Translations under genes and position numbers: made by a program
Assembly: GCA_049644345.1 (NCBI GenBank)
Contig: JBARRS010000031.1
Span: 1-12,693 of the forward strand
Length of the DNA: 12,693 nucleotides
Origin: JBARRS01 sp049644345
Lineage (GTDB): Bacteria; Actinomycetota; Thermoleophilia; Gaiellales; Gaiellaceae
Reading direction: 5' to 3'
The notes under the pieces: model-generated
Seen by the model: the letters and a program-made list of their open reading frames with translations, nothing else
Told to the model about the DNA's origin: nothing
Databases searched by the model: none
Shown: positions 1-6,906 of the stretch, in pieces
Layout: each line of letters opens with the position of its first letter
Position numbering within the stretch: position 1 is the first letter of the stretch

Positions 1-174
1 TCGGGCCGCGCTGCTCGCCACCGGCTCCGCCCGGGTTACGCAGTCGCGCCAATAGCTTTGGCTATTGACGCTCCCTGCGTCCTTGCCTCGGAACGAGCAG
101 CGCACCCCGACGACGAGCGAAGTTCCACCAAACCCTCCTAGCAGCGCAAGTTTTCTCGCGCGGCGGCCCCTCAT
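1..174 (-). CDS. Possible left-truncated small membrane protein
   Basis: An ATG at 172-174 opens a minus-strand frame with no stop for 58 codons to the window edge. The start reads MRGRRARKLALLGGFGG, a basic stretch followed by a short hydrophobic run, as in a small membrane-anchored protein. An AGGTGG-like ribosome site lies about nine bases upstream. Against it, third codon positions hold many A/T bases compared with the clear genes here, and the frame runs straight through a large nested inverted repeat (8-103), unusual for coding DNA. I do not recognise the product. It would follow the NlpC/P60 gene on the same strand after a 102-base gap. It could equally be non-coding DNA that happens to be open. 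Confidence 0.2.
   Translation of the reverse strand, partial: MRGRRARKLALLGGFGGTSLVVGVRCSFRGKDAGSVNSQSYWRDCVTRAEPVASSAAR
8..103. other. Nested inverted repeat, possible structured RNA
   Basis: Several arms nest around one centre. The outer arms GCGCTGCTCG (8-17) and CGAGCAGCGC (94-103) are perfect over 10 bases. Inside lie ACGCAG (38-43) with CTGCGT (75-80), GCG (46-48) with CGC (69-71), and CAATAGC (50-56) with GCTATTG (61-67), closed by the loop TTTG (57-60). The strand cannot be decided because both fold. It lies downstream of the minus-strand NlpC/P60 gene and, on that strand, ahead of whatever lies left of the window. I could not match it to a riboswitch or small RNA class. A mobile-element end or intergenic repeat is also possible. 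Confidence 0.45.
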
Positions 175-189
175 GCACTAACCCCACCT

Positions 190-233
190 CGGGAGGAGAC
201 GAATCGGGGGTCGACGCGGTCGTATCCCTCCCG
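190..233 (-). terminator. Weak hairpin after NlpC/P60 gene
   Basis: CGGGAGG (190-196) pairs with CCTCCCG (227-233), and ACGA (199-202) pairs with TCGT (220-223) further in. It lies 44-87 bases past the stop of the minus-strand NlpC/P60 gene, a suitable place for a transcript end. No T-run follows on the minus strand, so intrinsic termination would have to be of the tractless kind. Confidence 0.25.
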
Positions 234-276
234 CAGCACCAATCCCCCCTCGCCGCGTCGGCCCCCACCTCCCTGT

Positions 277-1323
277 TTAGCGAAACGGTCGCACGGCGCC
301 GACGTAACCGCGGGCGTACTGCGCGAGCGAGGAGATCTTCACGACGTCCCCGGTGTGGGGTGCATGGATGAACAGGCCGGCGCCGATGTACATTCCGACG
401 TGGCCCGGGCCGCCGAAGCTCGGATCGAAGAACACCAGGTCGCCGGGCATGAGCAGATCCGGCGGGACGGGATACCCCTCGTGGAGCTGTGCGGCGGCGT
501 AGTGGATGAGCCCGATCCCGAGCTGGGCGTAGACGAACATCGTCAGCCCCGAGCAGTCGAACCCGGTTGCAGGGCTCGCTCCGCCCCACAGGTAAGGGAC
601 GCCCAGAAACTGCTCCGCGATCGCGACGGCCCGGGCGCCGATCGCGTCGCCCGAAGTGGGCGGAAGCGACACGGCGAGCAGCGGATCCGAGACCGTCGGC
701 AACCCGGCGAAGCTCGGGCTCGCTGCGAATCCGAGCGTCGCCCACGGCCCGGCGCTCCGCACGACGGTGCGCGCGAGCCGAGCCTTCTTGCTGTCACCGT
801 GCTCGCGCAGCCCCACGAGAACCTGGGCGCCGGTCGGCAGCCCGGGATACCCGGGAGGAACGACCAGGCGGAGGCCGACGAAGCCGGTCGTCTTCCCGAT
901 TACCGCTGTCTGGCGGACGACGAGATAGCTGGAGCCGTCGAGCGAGAAGAGCGAGTTCTGGTTCGCGGTGCGGAGGAGCCCGTTCACCACCAGGCCTTCG
1001 ATCGCCGTGACGTGCGCGTCGATCAGCACCCGGTCGGCCTGCACGTTGCCACCCAACATCGACACGTGCTTCAGGTCGACCCGCGTCTGCGTCGCGGTGA
1101 CCGAGCCGATCGAAAGCACCGAGCCGTCGGCCGGATACGCAAAGGGAGCGCCCCGGGCCGAGGCCAGCAGAGCGCCGTCTGCCGTCCGTACCTGTGCAGC
1201 TCCGAAGACGTCGGCGGCCGCCGCCGGCGCCGCGGCGAGCGCAATCGCTACGAGCCCGAGTCCGAAGGCGGCGCGCACAGGCATCGAGGATAGAACGCGC
1301 CGAGCCCGCTTGCGAGCGACCAT
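277..1323 (-). CDS. Secreted NlpC/P60 family cell-wall peptidase
   Basis: Probable peptidoglycan endopeptidase of 348 residues exported to the envelope. The start MVARKRARRV is basic and is followed by a hydrophobic run (about 17-36) ending in AAA-AAD, a likely signal peptide or anchor. Residues about 40-220 form a domain I cannot name, rich in short beta-like stretches. The NlpC/P60 domain occupies about 225-345, with the catalytic cysteine in FDCSGLT (Cys257), the histidine in GHVGMYIG (His308) and the third polar residue probably His320 in FIHAPHTGD. The usual segment after the Cys helix (LPRTS-like) is LIHYAAAQ here. The start could instead be the Met at residue 14 (1284); neither has a Shine-Dalgarno sequence, and a TACTGT -10 just upstream of 1323 favours the longer form with an almost leaderless mRNA. 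The long open frame continuing upstream over nucS is spurious. The family is secure; the substrate bond is not. Confidence 0.9.
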   Translation of the reverse strand: MVARKRARRVLSSMPVRAAFGLGLVAIALAAAPAAAADVFGAAQVRTADGALLASARGAPFAYPADGSVLSIGSVTATQTRVDLKHVSMLGGNVQADRVLIDAHVTAIEGLVVNGLLRTANQNSLFSLDGSSYLVVRQTAVIGKTTGFVGLRLVVPPGYPGLPTGAQVLVGLREHGDSKKARLARTVVRSAGPWATLGFAASPSFAGLPTVSDPLLAVSLPPTSGDAIGARAVAIAEQFLGVPYLWGGASPATGFDCSGLTMFVYAQLGIGLIHYAAAQLHEGYPVPPDLLMPGDLVFFDPSFGGPGHVGMYIGAGLFIHAPHTGDVVKISSLAQYARGYVGAVRPFR

Positions 1324-1324
1324 C

Positions 1325-1345
1325 GTCCGAAACGGACAGTACGGT
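1325..1345. promoter_or_regulatory. Divergent promoter with shared -10 TA step
   Basis: The 30-bp gap between the NlpC/P60 and nucS starts contains ACAGTACGGT (1336-1345). Read rightward it gives TACGGT (1340-1345), eight bases before the nucS GTG. Read leftward it gives TACTGT (1341-1336), twelve bases before the ATG at 1323. Both fit TAnnnT and share the same TA. A perfect inverted repeat GTCCG-AAA-CGGAC (1325-1337) overlaps it, and another GTCCGT copy lies at 1350-1355. No good -35 is visible on either side. The sequence matches are observed; the promoter function is inferred. Confidence 0.4.
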
Positions 1346-1353
1346 GCGCGTCC

Positions 1354-2028
1354 GTGCGCCTGGTCGTCGCCCGCTGCGAGGTGCGGTACACAGGCCGCCT
1401 GAACGCGGTTCTGCCGGCCTCGACGCGGCTGCTGATGCTGAAGGCGGACGGCTCGGTGCTCGTGCACGCGGACGCCGGCGGCTACAAGCCGCTCAACTGG
1501 ATGACGCCGCCGACCGCGATCGAGGAGGACGGGGACGTGATCGTCGTCCGCAAGCGGAGCGCCCGCTCGGAGGACCGGTTGGAGATCCGCCTGCTCGAGG
1601 TGCTGAGCGACGTCTCCCACGATATGGGCGAGGCGGCCGCGCTCGAGAAGGACGGGATCGAGCGCGACCTCCAGGAGGAGCTCGCCGCACGACCGGGCGC
1701 GCTCGGCGAGGACCTCCGGCTCGTCCGGCGGGAGTGGCCGACGGACATTGGTCCCGTCGATCTCATGTGCCGCGACGCCGGCGGCGACTGGGTAGCCGTG
1801 GAGGTGAAGCGCGTCGCGACGATCGATGCGGTCGAGCAGCTCGGGCGATACCTCGAGCGGATCCGGCTCGACCGGGCGATGTCGGCCTGTCGCGGCGTGC
1901 TGGCCGCGGAGCGCTTCCGCCCGCAGGCGGTCACCCTCGCCGCCGCGCGCGAGATCCGCTGCGTCGAGGTCGACCTGGAGACGCTCCGCGGCGAGCGGGA
2001 GCCTGACCTGACGCTGTTCGTTCCCTAA
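1354..2028 (+). CDS. nucS: Mismatch-specific endonuclease NucS/EndoMS
   Basis: NucS cuts both strands at mismatched DNA and is the core of the MutS/MutL-independent mismatch repair known in many actinobacteria and some archaea. The 224-residue protein is close to the usual family length. From the GTG at 1354 it begins MRLVVARCEVRYTGRL, very like mycobacterial NucS. The N-terminal DNA-binding/dimerisation domain includes ADGSVLVHAD (31-40) and YKPLNWM (44-50). The C-terminal RecB-like nuclease domain has GPVDL with Asp136, VEVKR with Glu150 and Lys152, and EQLGRYLE with Gln162, the expected metal-binding and catalytic residues. The tail ends DLTLFVP, resembling a short clamp-binding motif (inference). 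No Shine-Dalgarno site is visible; a TACGGT eight bases upstream suggests a leaderless message. Its stop lies two bases from the stop of the convergent glycosyltransferase gene, leaving no room for a terminator. Confidence 0.96.
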   Translation: MRLVVARCEVRYTGRLNAVLPASTRLLMLKADGSVLVHADAGGYKPLNWMTPPTAIEEDGDVIVVRKRSARSEDRLEIRLLEVLSDVSHDMGEAAALEKDGIERDLQEELAARPGALGEDLRLVRREWPTDIGPVDLMCRDAGGDWVAVEVKRVATIDAVEQLGRYLERIRLDRAMSACRGVLAAERFRPQAVTLAAAREIRCVEVDLETLRGEREPDLTLFVP

Positions 2029-2030
2029 CG

Positions 2031-3314
2031 CTATGCCTGCGCCGCCACCTGCCGCGTCATCCAGCTCTTGTTCTTGACAGTGAACAACGCCCAGACGTTT
2101 AGCCAGTACAGGCAGGTCTCGTAGAAGATCATGTAGAGAAAGAGGCCGAGCAGCTTCTCGCGGGCGCGAAGGGGAATGAAGATGTAGCGGATCAGCATCA
2201 GCATGATCCAGCTCGGCAGGATCGTTGTGAGCACGAGCCAGGGTGCACGAACTGCCGTCATGACGAGCGCGATGCGCAGTCCGAACGAGAGGAACGGCGC
2301 GCTCAGATCCCAGAGGAGGATCTGCAGAAACAGAAGGCGCTTGTTTCGCCAGGCATACGAGAGCGTGTAGATGGACTCGCGGATGTAGCCGCGCTTCCAG
2401 CGACGCTGCTGGCGCAGGAATCCACGCAGTGTCGACGGCGTCTCTGTCCAGCTGACGGCGTCCTCGACGTACACGACGTCGAAGCCGTGCCGGAGGACGA
2501 GATTTGTCAGGTGACGATCCTCGGAGTGCGTGCACTCTTCACCGAGAAACCGTTGCGACGCGAACTCGTCGATCAACTTGCGAAGGAGCGGAGCCCGATA
2601 CGCAGCGAGACAACCGCTGCAGCACACGACGCTGCGAATCACCGACTGCGCCTGCTTGTAGACATTGAGCCCAACCCAGTAGTACGACCCGATCATCCGG
2701 GTGAGCAGGTTTCGCTCCTCGTTGAGGAGCAACACGTTTCCAGTTGCCGCCCCGACCTTCTGCGACTTTAGAGGCTCGACGACGCGGATCAAGGCATCGG
2801 GCTCGAGCGCGGTGTCACTGTCGATCGTGACAACGAAGTCGACGTCGTGATCGAGCATTTTCGTGACTGCGTGGTGCAGCGCAGCGCGTTTGCCACGGTT
2901 GTCAGGAAAGAAATGGACGTCGATGCCGGTCGCCTCGGCGAGTTCAGCGAGGTAACCGCGGACGCCGTTCGTCGAGCCGTCGTCGACGACGATGATCTGC
3001 TTGCGTCCTTTCGCGGCGAGTACCGTCCGGATCGAGTGCTCAACGAGATCCGGCGATTCGTTGAAGCACGGGATGATGACCGCGATTTTCTCCTCTTCGT
3101 AAAGCGGATACCTGCGCGGCCGGACGTCGTTGACCAGCAGGAGCATGAAGAGGTACCAGGTGTAGACGAGAAGCAGGACGAGATAGGCGTAGGTGAAGCG
3201 CTCCCAGAAGCGTGTGCTGCCCGCGTACTGCGAGAGGAAGAGTGCCGCCGAGGCGGCGAGCGCGACGAACAGCGCGCGGTAGATCGCGCGTTGTGCTCGC
3301 TCGCGCGTCGTCAT
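2031..3314 (-). CDS. GT2 polysaccharide synthase, hyaluronan/chitin-synthase-like
   Basis: Processive membrane glycosyltransferase of 427 residues. Membrane segments lie at about 13-29 and 41-62, followed by a cytosolic GT-A domain: VIIPCFNES (79-87), VVDDGS with Asp111/Asp112, the DSD motif (165-167), CCSG (231-234), SEDRHLT with Glu265/Asp266, and QQRRW (302-306) for Q/RxxRW. At least three hydrophobic segments follow (about 327-412), then KNKSWMTRQ, resembling the WGTR region of hyaluronan synthases. SEDRHLTN also fits the HAS/NodC branch better than cellulose synthase. All catalytic motifs are present, so it should be active, but the polymer (hyaluronan-, chitin- or other HexNAc/hexose-type) cannot be read from sequence. 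The start lies only six bases after the stop of the upstream small membrane protein gene and has no obvious Shine-Dalgarno site, implying coupled translation. Base composition appears somewhat lower in GC than the trp genes. Confidence 0.9.
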   Translation of the reverse strand: MTTRERAQRAIYRALFVALAASAALFLSQYAGSTRFWERFTYAYLVLLLVYTWYLFMLLLVNDVRPRRYPLYEEEKIAVIIPCFNESPDLVEHSIRTVLAAKGRKQIIVVDDGSTNGVRGYLAELAEATGIDVHFFPDNRGKRAALHHAVTKMLDHDVDFVVTIDSDTALEPDALIRVVEPLKSQKVGAATGNVLLLNEERNLLTRMIGSYYWVGLNVYKQAQSVIRSVVCCSGCLAAYRAPLLRKLIDEFASQRFLGEECTHSEDRHLTNLVLRHGFDVVYVEDAVSWTETPSTLRGFLRQQRRWKRGYIRESIYTLSYAWRNKRLLFLQILLWDLSAPFLSFGLRIALVMTAVRAPWLVLTTILPSWIMLMLIRYIFIPLRAREKLLGLFLYMIFYETCLYWLNVWALFTVKNKSWMTRQVAAQA

Positions 3315-3320
3315 CGCGTG

Positions 3321-3812
3321 CTAGCTGCCATGCGCGTCGAACGGCAGGTAGAAGATGCCTGCCTCGCGCACGAGCTTGCACTTCAGCTTCGGGTCGCCGA
3401 GAAGGCTGCGCAGTTCGTGGTCGTTTGCTCCGCTCCCCGATACCGTCGCGATCTCGATTCGTTTGCCCCCGACCGTGACCGCCATGTGGCCGACTTCGTA
3501 ACGCGTCGCGATCAGCTTCAGCTCGCTCGAGGTTACGGAGCAGAGCTCGCGGCTCGAGTCTGCGGATGAGAGCCGGTCGAGGAATGTCTGGTGCTGTTCG
3601 CTAACGAGCACGAGAGGTCCCGCGGGAAGTTGCCTTGCCGCCTTCGCGTAGTCCGGCTTGCCGAACGTCTTCGCGCCCGCGATCACGGTCGAGGAGAAGA
3701 GCGCGAGGATCGGAACAATCACCAGCCACGCCGCGAGCCGAGTGCGAGTCGCGCCGCGCCTGCTTGCCGCAGTCCGTTGCGCCGCCGCAAAGCGCGAATC
3801 GCCAACGGACAT
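3321..3812 (-). CDS. Small one-TM protein coupled to GT2 synthase
   Basis: I do not recognise this 163-residue protein. It has a basic, Ala/Arg-rich cytosolic start (1-25), one clear membrane segment (about 26-47, LAAWLVIVPILALFSSTVIAG) and an outside domain of about 115 residues. That domain has two cysteines (91 and 145) that could form a disulfide and beta-like stretches such as MAVTVGGKRIEIATV (110-124), ending IFYLPFDAHGS. The ATG at 3812 is chosen because GGAGG precedes it by about five bases; the open frame extends 47 codons further upstream, but that part is low-GC and lacks coding character. The gene ends six bases before the GT2 synthase start, so the two probably form one operon and this may be an accessory or regulatory subunit. 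That role is inferred from position only. Confidence 0.75.
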   Translation of the reverse strand: MSVGDSRFAAAQRTAASRRGATRTRLAAWLVIVPILALFSSTVIAGAKTFGKPDYAKAARQLPAGPLVLVSEQHQTFLDRLSSADSSRELCSVTSSELKLIATRYEVGHMAVTVGGKRIEIATVSGSGANDHELRSLLGDPKLKCKLVREAGIFYLPFDAHGS

Positions 3813-3928
3813 GAATGCCTCCGATGATGTGTGTGTTTGCGGTTCCAATCCTCTTCGGCAACAACGGTTCAAACTAAGCGCCTCGAATGAGGGAACAACG
3901 ACCGGATCACTCTCGGCCGGAGTAGCGC

Positions 3929-3934
3929 TAGGCT
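3929..3934 (+). promoter_or_regulatory. Likely -10 element for the cyclophilin gene
   Basis: TAGGCT fits TAnnnT and ends six bases before the GTG start at 3941, which has no Shine-Dalgarno site. This spacing suits a leaderless transcript. No convincing -35 is seen. The rest of the 128-base divergent gap (3813-3940) is unusually A/T-rich for the window: by hand count, 3841-3900 is about 52% GC. Confidence 0.35.
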
Positions 3935-3940
3935 CCCCCG

Positions 3941-4395
<455 letters not shown>

Positions 4396-4399
<4 letters not shown>

Positions 4400-5682
4400 C
4401 GAATCGTCAGGATGCGGCTGTAGACGTCGTCGGCCGGCGAGTAGATCCGGAAGCGGGCGCCGCGCGCGGCCTTCACCGTCCGGAGATACGAGCCGCGGGA
4501 GTTCGTGTACCTGACGCCGCCGACCGAGACCCACCCGCCGTCCTGGAAGCGCTCGAGCTCGTAGCGCCGGAGCCCGCGGCGCGGCCGCACCTGCCCCCAG
4601 AGCACCGCGCGCGTGCCCCGGCGGGAGAGTTGGGCGATCGGCAGCATGAACGCGTAGAACGCCGGCTTGATCACTCCCAGCCGGGTCAGGAAACCGCTCT
4701 GCCACCGACCCACCGCCGGCTCGTCCTGGATCAGGAAGTGGATGAGCACGTCCACGTACGGTGCCTCGAGCGCTCGAAGCGCCCCCTGGGAGACGTACTG
4801 GGCCTGCGCGCTGTATGAGACGCCGATCGTTCGGTCGGGCGGGTTCGTCTGGTAGCCGTACTCGGTCAGCCAGACCCGCTTGGGGCCGAAGTCCCGCTTC
4901 ACCTCACGTAGCAGCACCGGCAGATTCGCCATCGTCAGGACGCCGGTGCAGTACTTGCATGTCCCTGGGGCGAATCCCCACGGCGTCTCGAGTCGCGTCA
5001 CCGGATACGGGTGGTGCGCGTAGGCGTCGAGGTGGGCGTGCGCCGCCCGCATCCCCCGCATGAAGGCCACGGGCGACATCCCGCTGGGGGTGGGCCGTGG
5101 CGAGGTCGCCCCGCCCGCGACTCGGTTCGAGCGCCGCAGAGAGTGCAGCGCGGCGAAGGTTGGGTTGAGCAGCCGCTGGACGTAGAGCGACGGCGAGTTC
5201 GGCCGCAGGAATCGGCGCAGGTTCGGCTCGTTCCAGACTTCCCACATCGTCACCCACGTGTAGCGCTTCGCGGCCGCGTAGGCAAAGTCGGCGAGCGCCG
5301 ACTTGCTCAATGGGATGAAGTTCTGAGCATGGTCGCCGTTCGCCCATGCCGGTGCGCCGTAGAGCGTCACGAGAACGGTGATCCGGTGCTTGCGCAGCCC
5401 GTTGAGAATCGCGTCCGCCTGGGCCCAGTCGTAGGCCGGATCTTTCGGGTTCATCGCCCGCGCCGGCTTGTGACGTGCGACCTCGCGCCAGTTGAGCGTG
5501 TAGCGAACGAGCTTGACTCCGAGCCGGTCGAGCGTCTCGAGCTTCGTCTCGACCGACGGGCCGGAGCCCAGGTACGCGTCGTCCTGGACCCCGTACTGGA
5601 TGAACGGAGAGGCGGACGACGTGGACGGCACCACCAGCAAGACGACGACGGCCGCGAGCGCGGCAAGCGGAACGAGCTTCAT
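4396..5682 (-). CDS. Secreted clan GH-A glycoside hydrolase
   Basis: Exported 428-residue glycosidase. The signal peptide MKLVPLAALAAVVVLLVVPS runs on to an SASP cleavage-like site near 25. A TIM-barrel catalytic domain follows (about 26-350). VWNEPN carries the probable acid/base Glu152 and WLTEYGY the probable nucleophile Glu274; two glutamates at the ends of strands 4 and 7 are the hallmark of clan GH-A retaining enzymes. YAHHPYP (221-227) is typical of GH39/GH5-like members. Cys242 and Cys245 form a CxxC in the barrel. The tail (about 355-428) looks like a small beta domain. The arrangement recalls GH39-type exopolysaccharide hydrolases such as PslG, but the substrate is unknown. The ATG at 5682 is preceded by GAGGGGG at a nine-base spacing. 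The GT2 synthase lies nearby on the same strand but is separated by the cyclophilin. Confidence 0.88.
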
Positions 5683-5730
5683 GCGGAACGACCCCCTCGA
5701 AGTTCGTTGATCCGCCGAGGCTACCGAGGC

Positions 5731-5752
5731 GGCCTTACGAATTTGTAAGGCC
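5731..5752. promoter_or_regulatory. Perfect 22-bp inverted repeat, candidate operator
   Basis: GGCCTTAC and GTAAGGCC are perfect 8-base arms around the spacer GAATTT. The repeat lies 49-70 bases upstream of the glycoside hydrolase ATG, where a transcription factor would overlap or flank the promoter. Its A/T-rich centre stands out in this GC-rich DNA. Operator function is inferred from symmetry and position; as RNA it would form an 8-bp hairpin, so an attenuator is the alternative. Confidence 0.45.
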
Positions 5753-5791
5753 CTTGATGAGGCTGGGTAAAGCGGCTCGTATGAGCTCACG

Positions 5792-5823
5792 CCAGAGCGC
5801 CCGGTTGAAACCGGGCGCTCTGG
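5792..5823 (-). terminator. Strong hairpin terminator of the repeat protein gene
   Basis: A perfect stem of 14 base pairs (5792-5805 with 5810-5823) closes on the loop TGAA. It starts 19 bases past the stop of the minus-strand repeat protein gene, the expected place for a transcript end. No T-tract follows on the minus strand, as is common for hairpin terminators in high-GC actinobacteria. It also insulates the glycoside hydrolase gene from read-through. Confidence 0.6.
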
Positions 5824-5842
5824 GACGACTGCCTGTTCGGCT

Positions 5843-6781
5843 TTAGGTCGGCTTCGGAACCCGCCGCCGCTGGCCGCGGAGCGCAAAGCCTGCGCCCGTG
5901 ATCAGTAGCGCGATCCCGCCGGCGATCCCGGCGGTCGAGGGGCTCGGCGCCGAGATGTCGATCCCGCCGCCGCTCGACGAGGGCTGTGCAGCTTGCGGGC
6001 TACTCGCCGAGTCGCTGATGAGCGGCGTAGCCTCGGAAGCCGCGTGGGCTGCCGGCGAGCCGCTGAGCGCGGCATCGCTGACCTGCGCCGTGGCCTGCGG
6101 CGTGCTCTGCAGTCCACCGCTGCCGGCGTCGCTGATGAGCGGCGTGGCCTCCGACGTCGCCTGGACGCCGCTGCTGGCGGCGTCGCTGATCTGCGCCGTG
6201 GCTTGCGGCGTCGCCTGGGCACCGCTGCTGGCGGCGTCGCTGACGAGCCCGGTCGCTGCCGGCGCCTGTTGGACGCTGCTCGCGGCGTCGCTGACCAGCT
6301 GGGTCGCCGGTGCGGTCGCCTGGACGCCGCTGCTCGCGGCGTCGCTGATCATCTCGATCGCAGCCGGCGCATTGCCGCCGGTGTCGAAGGGTCGAGCCGA
6401 TGCGCCGCCGGCGATGCCGGCTGCAGCGGTAGCGGCCACGGTGAGGATCAGCGCACGCTCACGCATGCCGTGGCCCTCGACATCGGCCTCGAGTGCCTGC
6501 TCGAGCTCCTTGCGATCGAACTGCAGGTCGATCTGATCGCCCTTGGTCTCCTTGAGCAGCTTCTCGAGGTCCTTCTTGTCCCAAGCGACACTGACCCTGT
6601 GGGCTTCCACGTCAGCGCCGCCCTCCTCGCGAACCCGTGCCACGTCGAGGAAGAGCTCCGGGCTCTTCTTCGAGCGCAGCGCGGCTTCGACCTCGGAGCG
6701 GGGGATCGTCGCGGTGACGCCGCTCCCGTTGAAGTCCCGGGCAGCGTCGACAAGCTTGGCTCTACTTGTGGCCTCCGCCAT
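5843..6781 (-). CDS. Membrane protein with ISDAASS repeats
   Basis: I do not recognise this 312-residue protein. Residues 1-105 are charged and soluble and hold three copies of a short motif: IPRSEVEAAL (26-35), WDKKDLEKLL (67-76) and FDRKELEQAL (88-97). A hydrophobic segment follows (109-128) ending in GGASA, much like a signal peptide. Then come seven ISDAASS-type units (145-263), a Ser/Gly/Pro linker, and a second membrane segment (284-301) followed by RGQRRR. The tail resembles a wall-anchor end but has no LPxTG. If both segments span the membrane, the two ends are cytosolic and the repeats form an outside loop. The ATG at 6781 is preferred over the GTG at 6787 because AGGAG lies five bases ahead of it. 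An in-frame ATG at 6466, with GAGGG seven bases ahead, could give a 207-residue secreted form. The gene diverges from the MFS exporter. Confidence 0.75.
   Translation of the reverse strand: MAEATSRAKLVDAARDFNGSGVTATIPRSEVEAALRSKKSPELFLDVARVREEGGADVEAHRVSVAWDKKDLEKLLKETKGDQIDLQFDRKELEQALEADVEGHGMRERALILTVAATAAAGIAGGASARPFDTGGNAPAAIEMISDAASSGVQATAPATQLVSDAASSVQQAPAATGLVSDAASSGAQATPQATAQISDAASSGVQATSEATPLISDAGSGGLQSTPQATAQVSDAALSGSPAAHAASEATPLISDSASSPQAAQPSSSGGGIDISAPSPSTAGIAGGIALLITGAGFALRGQRRRVPKPT
5993..6349 (-). repeat. Seven tandem ~54-bp coding repeats
   Basis: The units begin at residues 145, 163, 180, 198, 216, 234 and 255 of the repeat protein, with periods of 17-18 residues and a last spacing of 21. 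The consensus is (I/V)SDAASSGVQATxxATxL. At the DNA level the core is a recurring GCGGCGTCGCTGA on the plus strand. The first four units are closest to each other and the last three have drifted, as expected for an old array that expanded by slippage or recombination. The array makes long false reading frames on the other strand. Confidence 0.85.
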
Positions 6782-6813
6782 GTGCACTCCTCTCGTGTGT
6801 CCTCGTTTGGCTT

Positions 6814-6830
6814 GCCGTCAACACGACGGC
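6814..6830. promoter_or_regulatory. Short inverted repeat in divergent gap
   Basis: GCCGTC-AACAC-GACGGC is a perfect 6-base inverted repeat near the repeat-protein side of the 125-base gap before the MFS exporter gene. It could be an operator for either gene. Six-base arms arise by chance fairly often in DNA this GC-rich, so the call is weak. The rest of the gap has an A-rich stretch (6854-6880) but no clear consensus promoter. Confidence 0.2.
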
Positions 6831-6906
6831 GCGGCCGCCCTCGATCTTCCCACCGAAACCGAAAAAAAGCAACGAAAGCTACAGCCGAGAATGCGAGGAT
6901 CCCCGC

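Noticed and set aside
1..120. c-di-AMP or c-di-GMP riboswitch ahead of a wall hydrolase
   Set aside because: The fold is downstream of the NlpC/P60 gene on its strand, and the conserved bases of either class could not be found.
1324..2535. Long minus-strand open frame continuing upstream of the NlpC/P60 gene across nucS
   Set aside because: It lies opposite nucS, which has strong family identity; the extension has a His/Arg/Leu-rich composition typical of an antisense frame in high-GC DNA.
5700..5830. CRISPR-like or IS-end reading of the two palindromes
   Set aside because: There are only two unrelated inverted repeats, no repeated units with spacers, no transposase and no target duplication.
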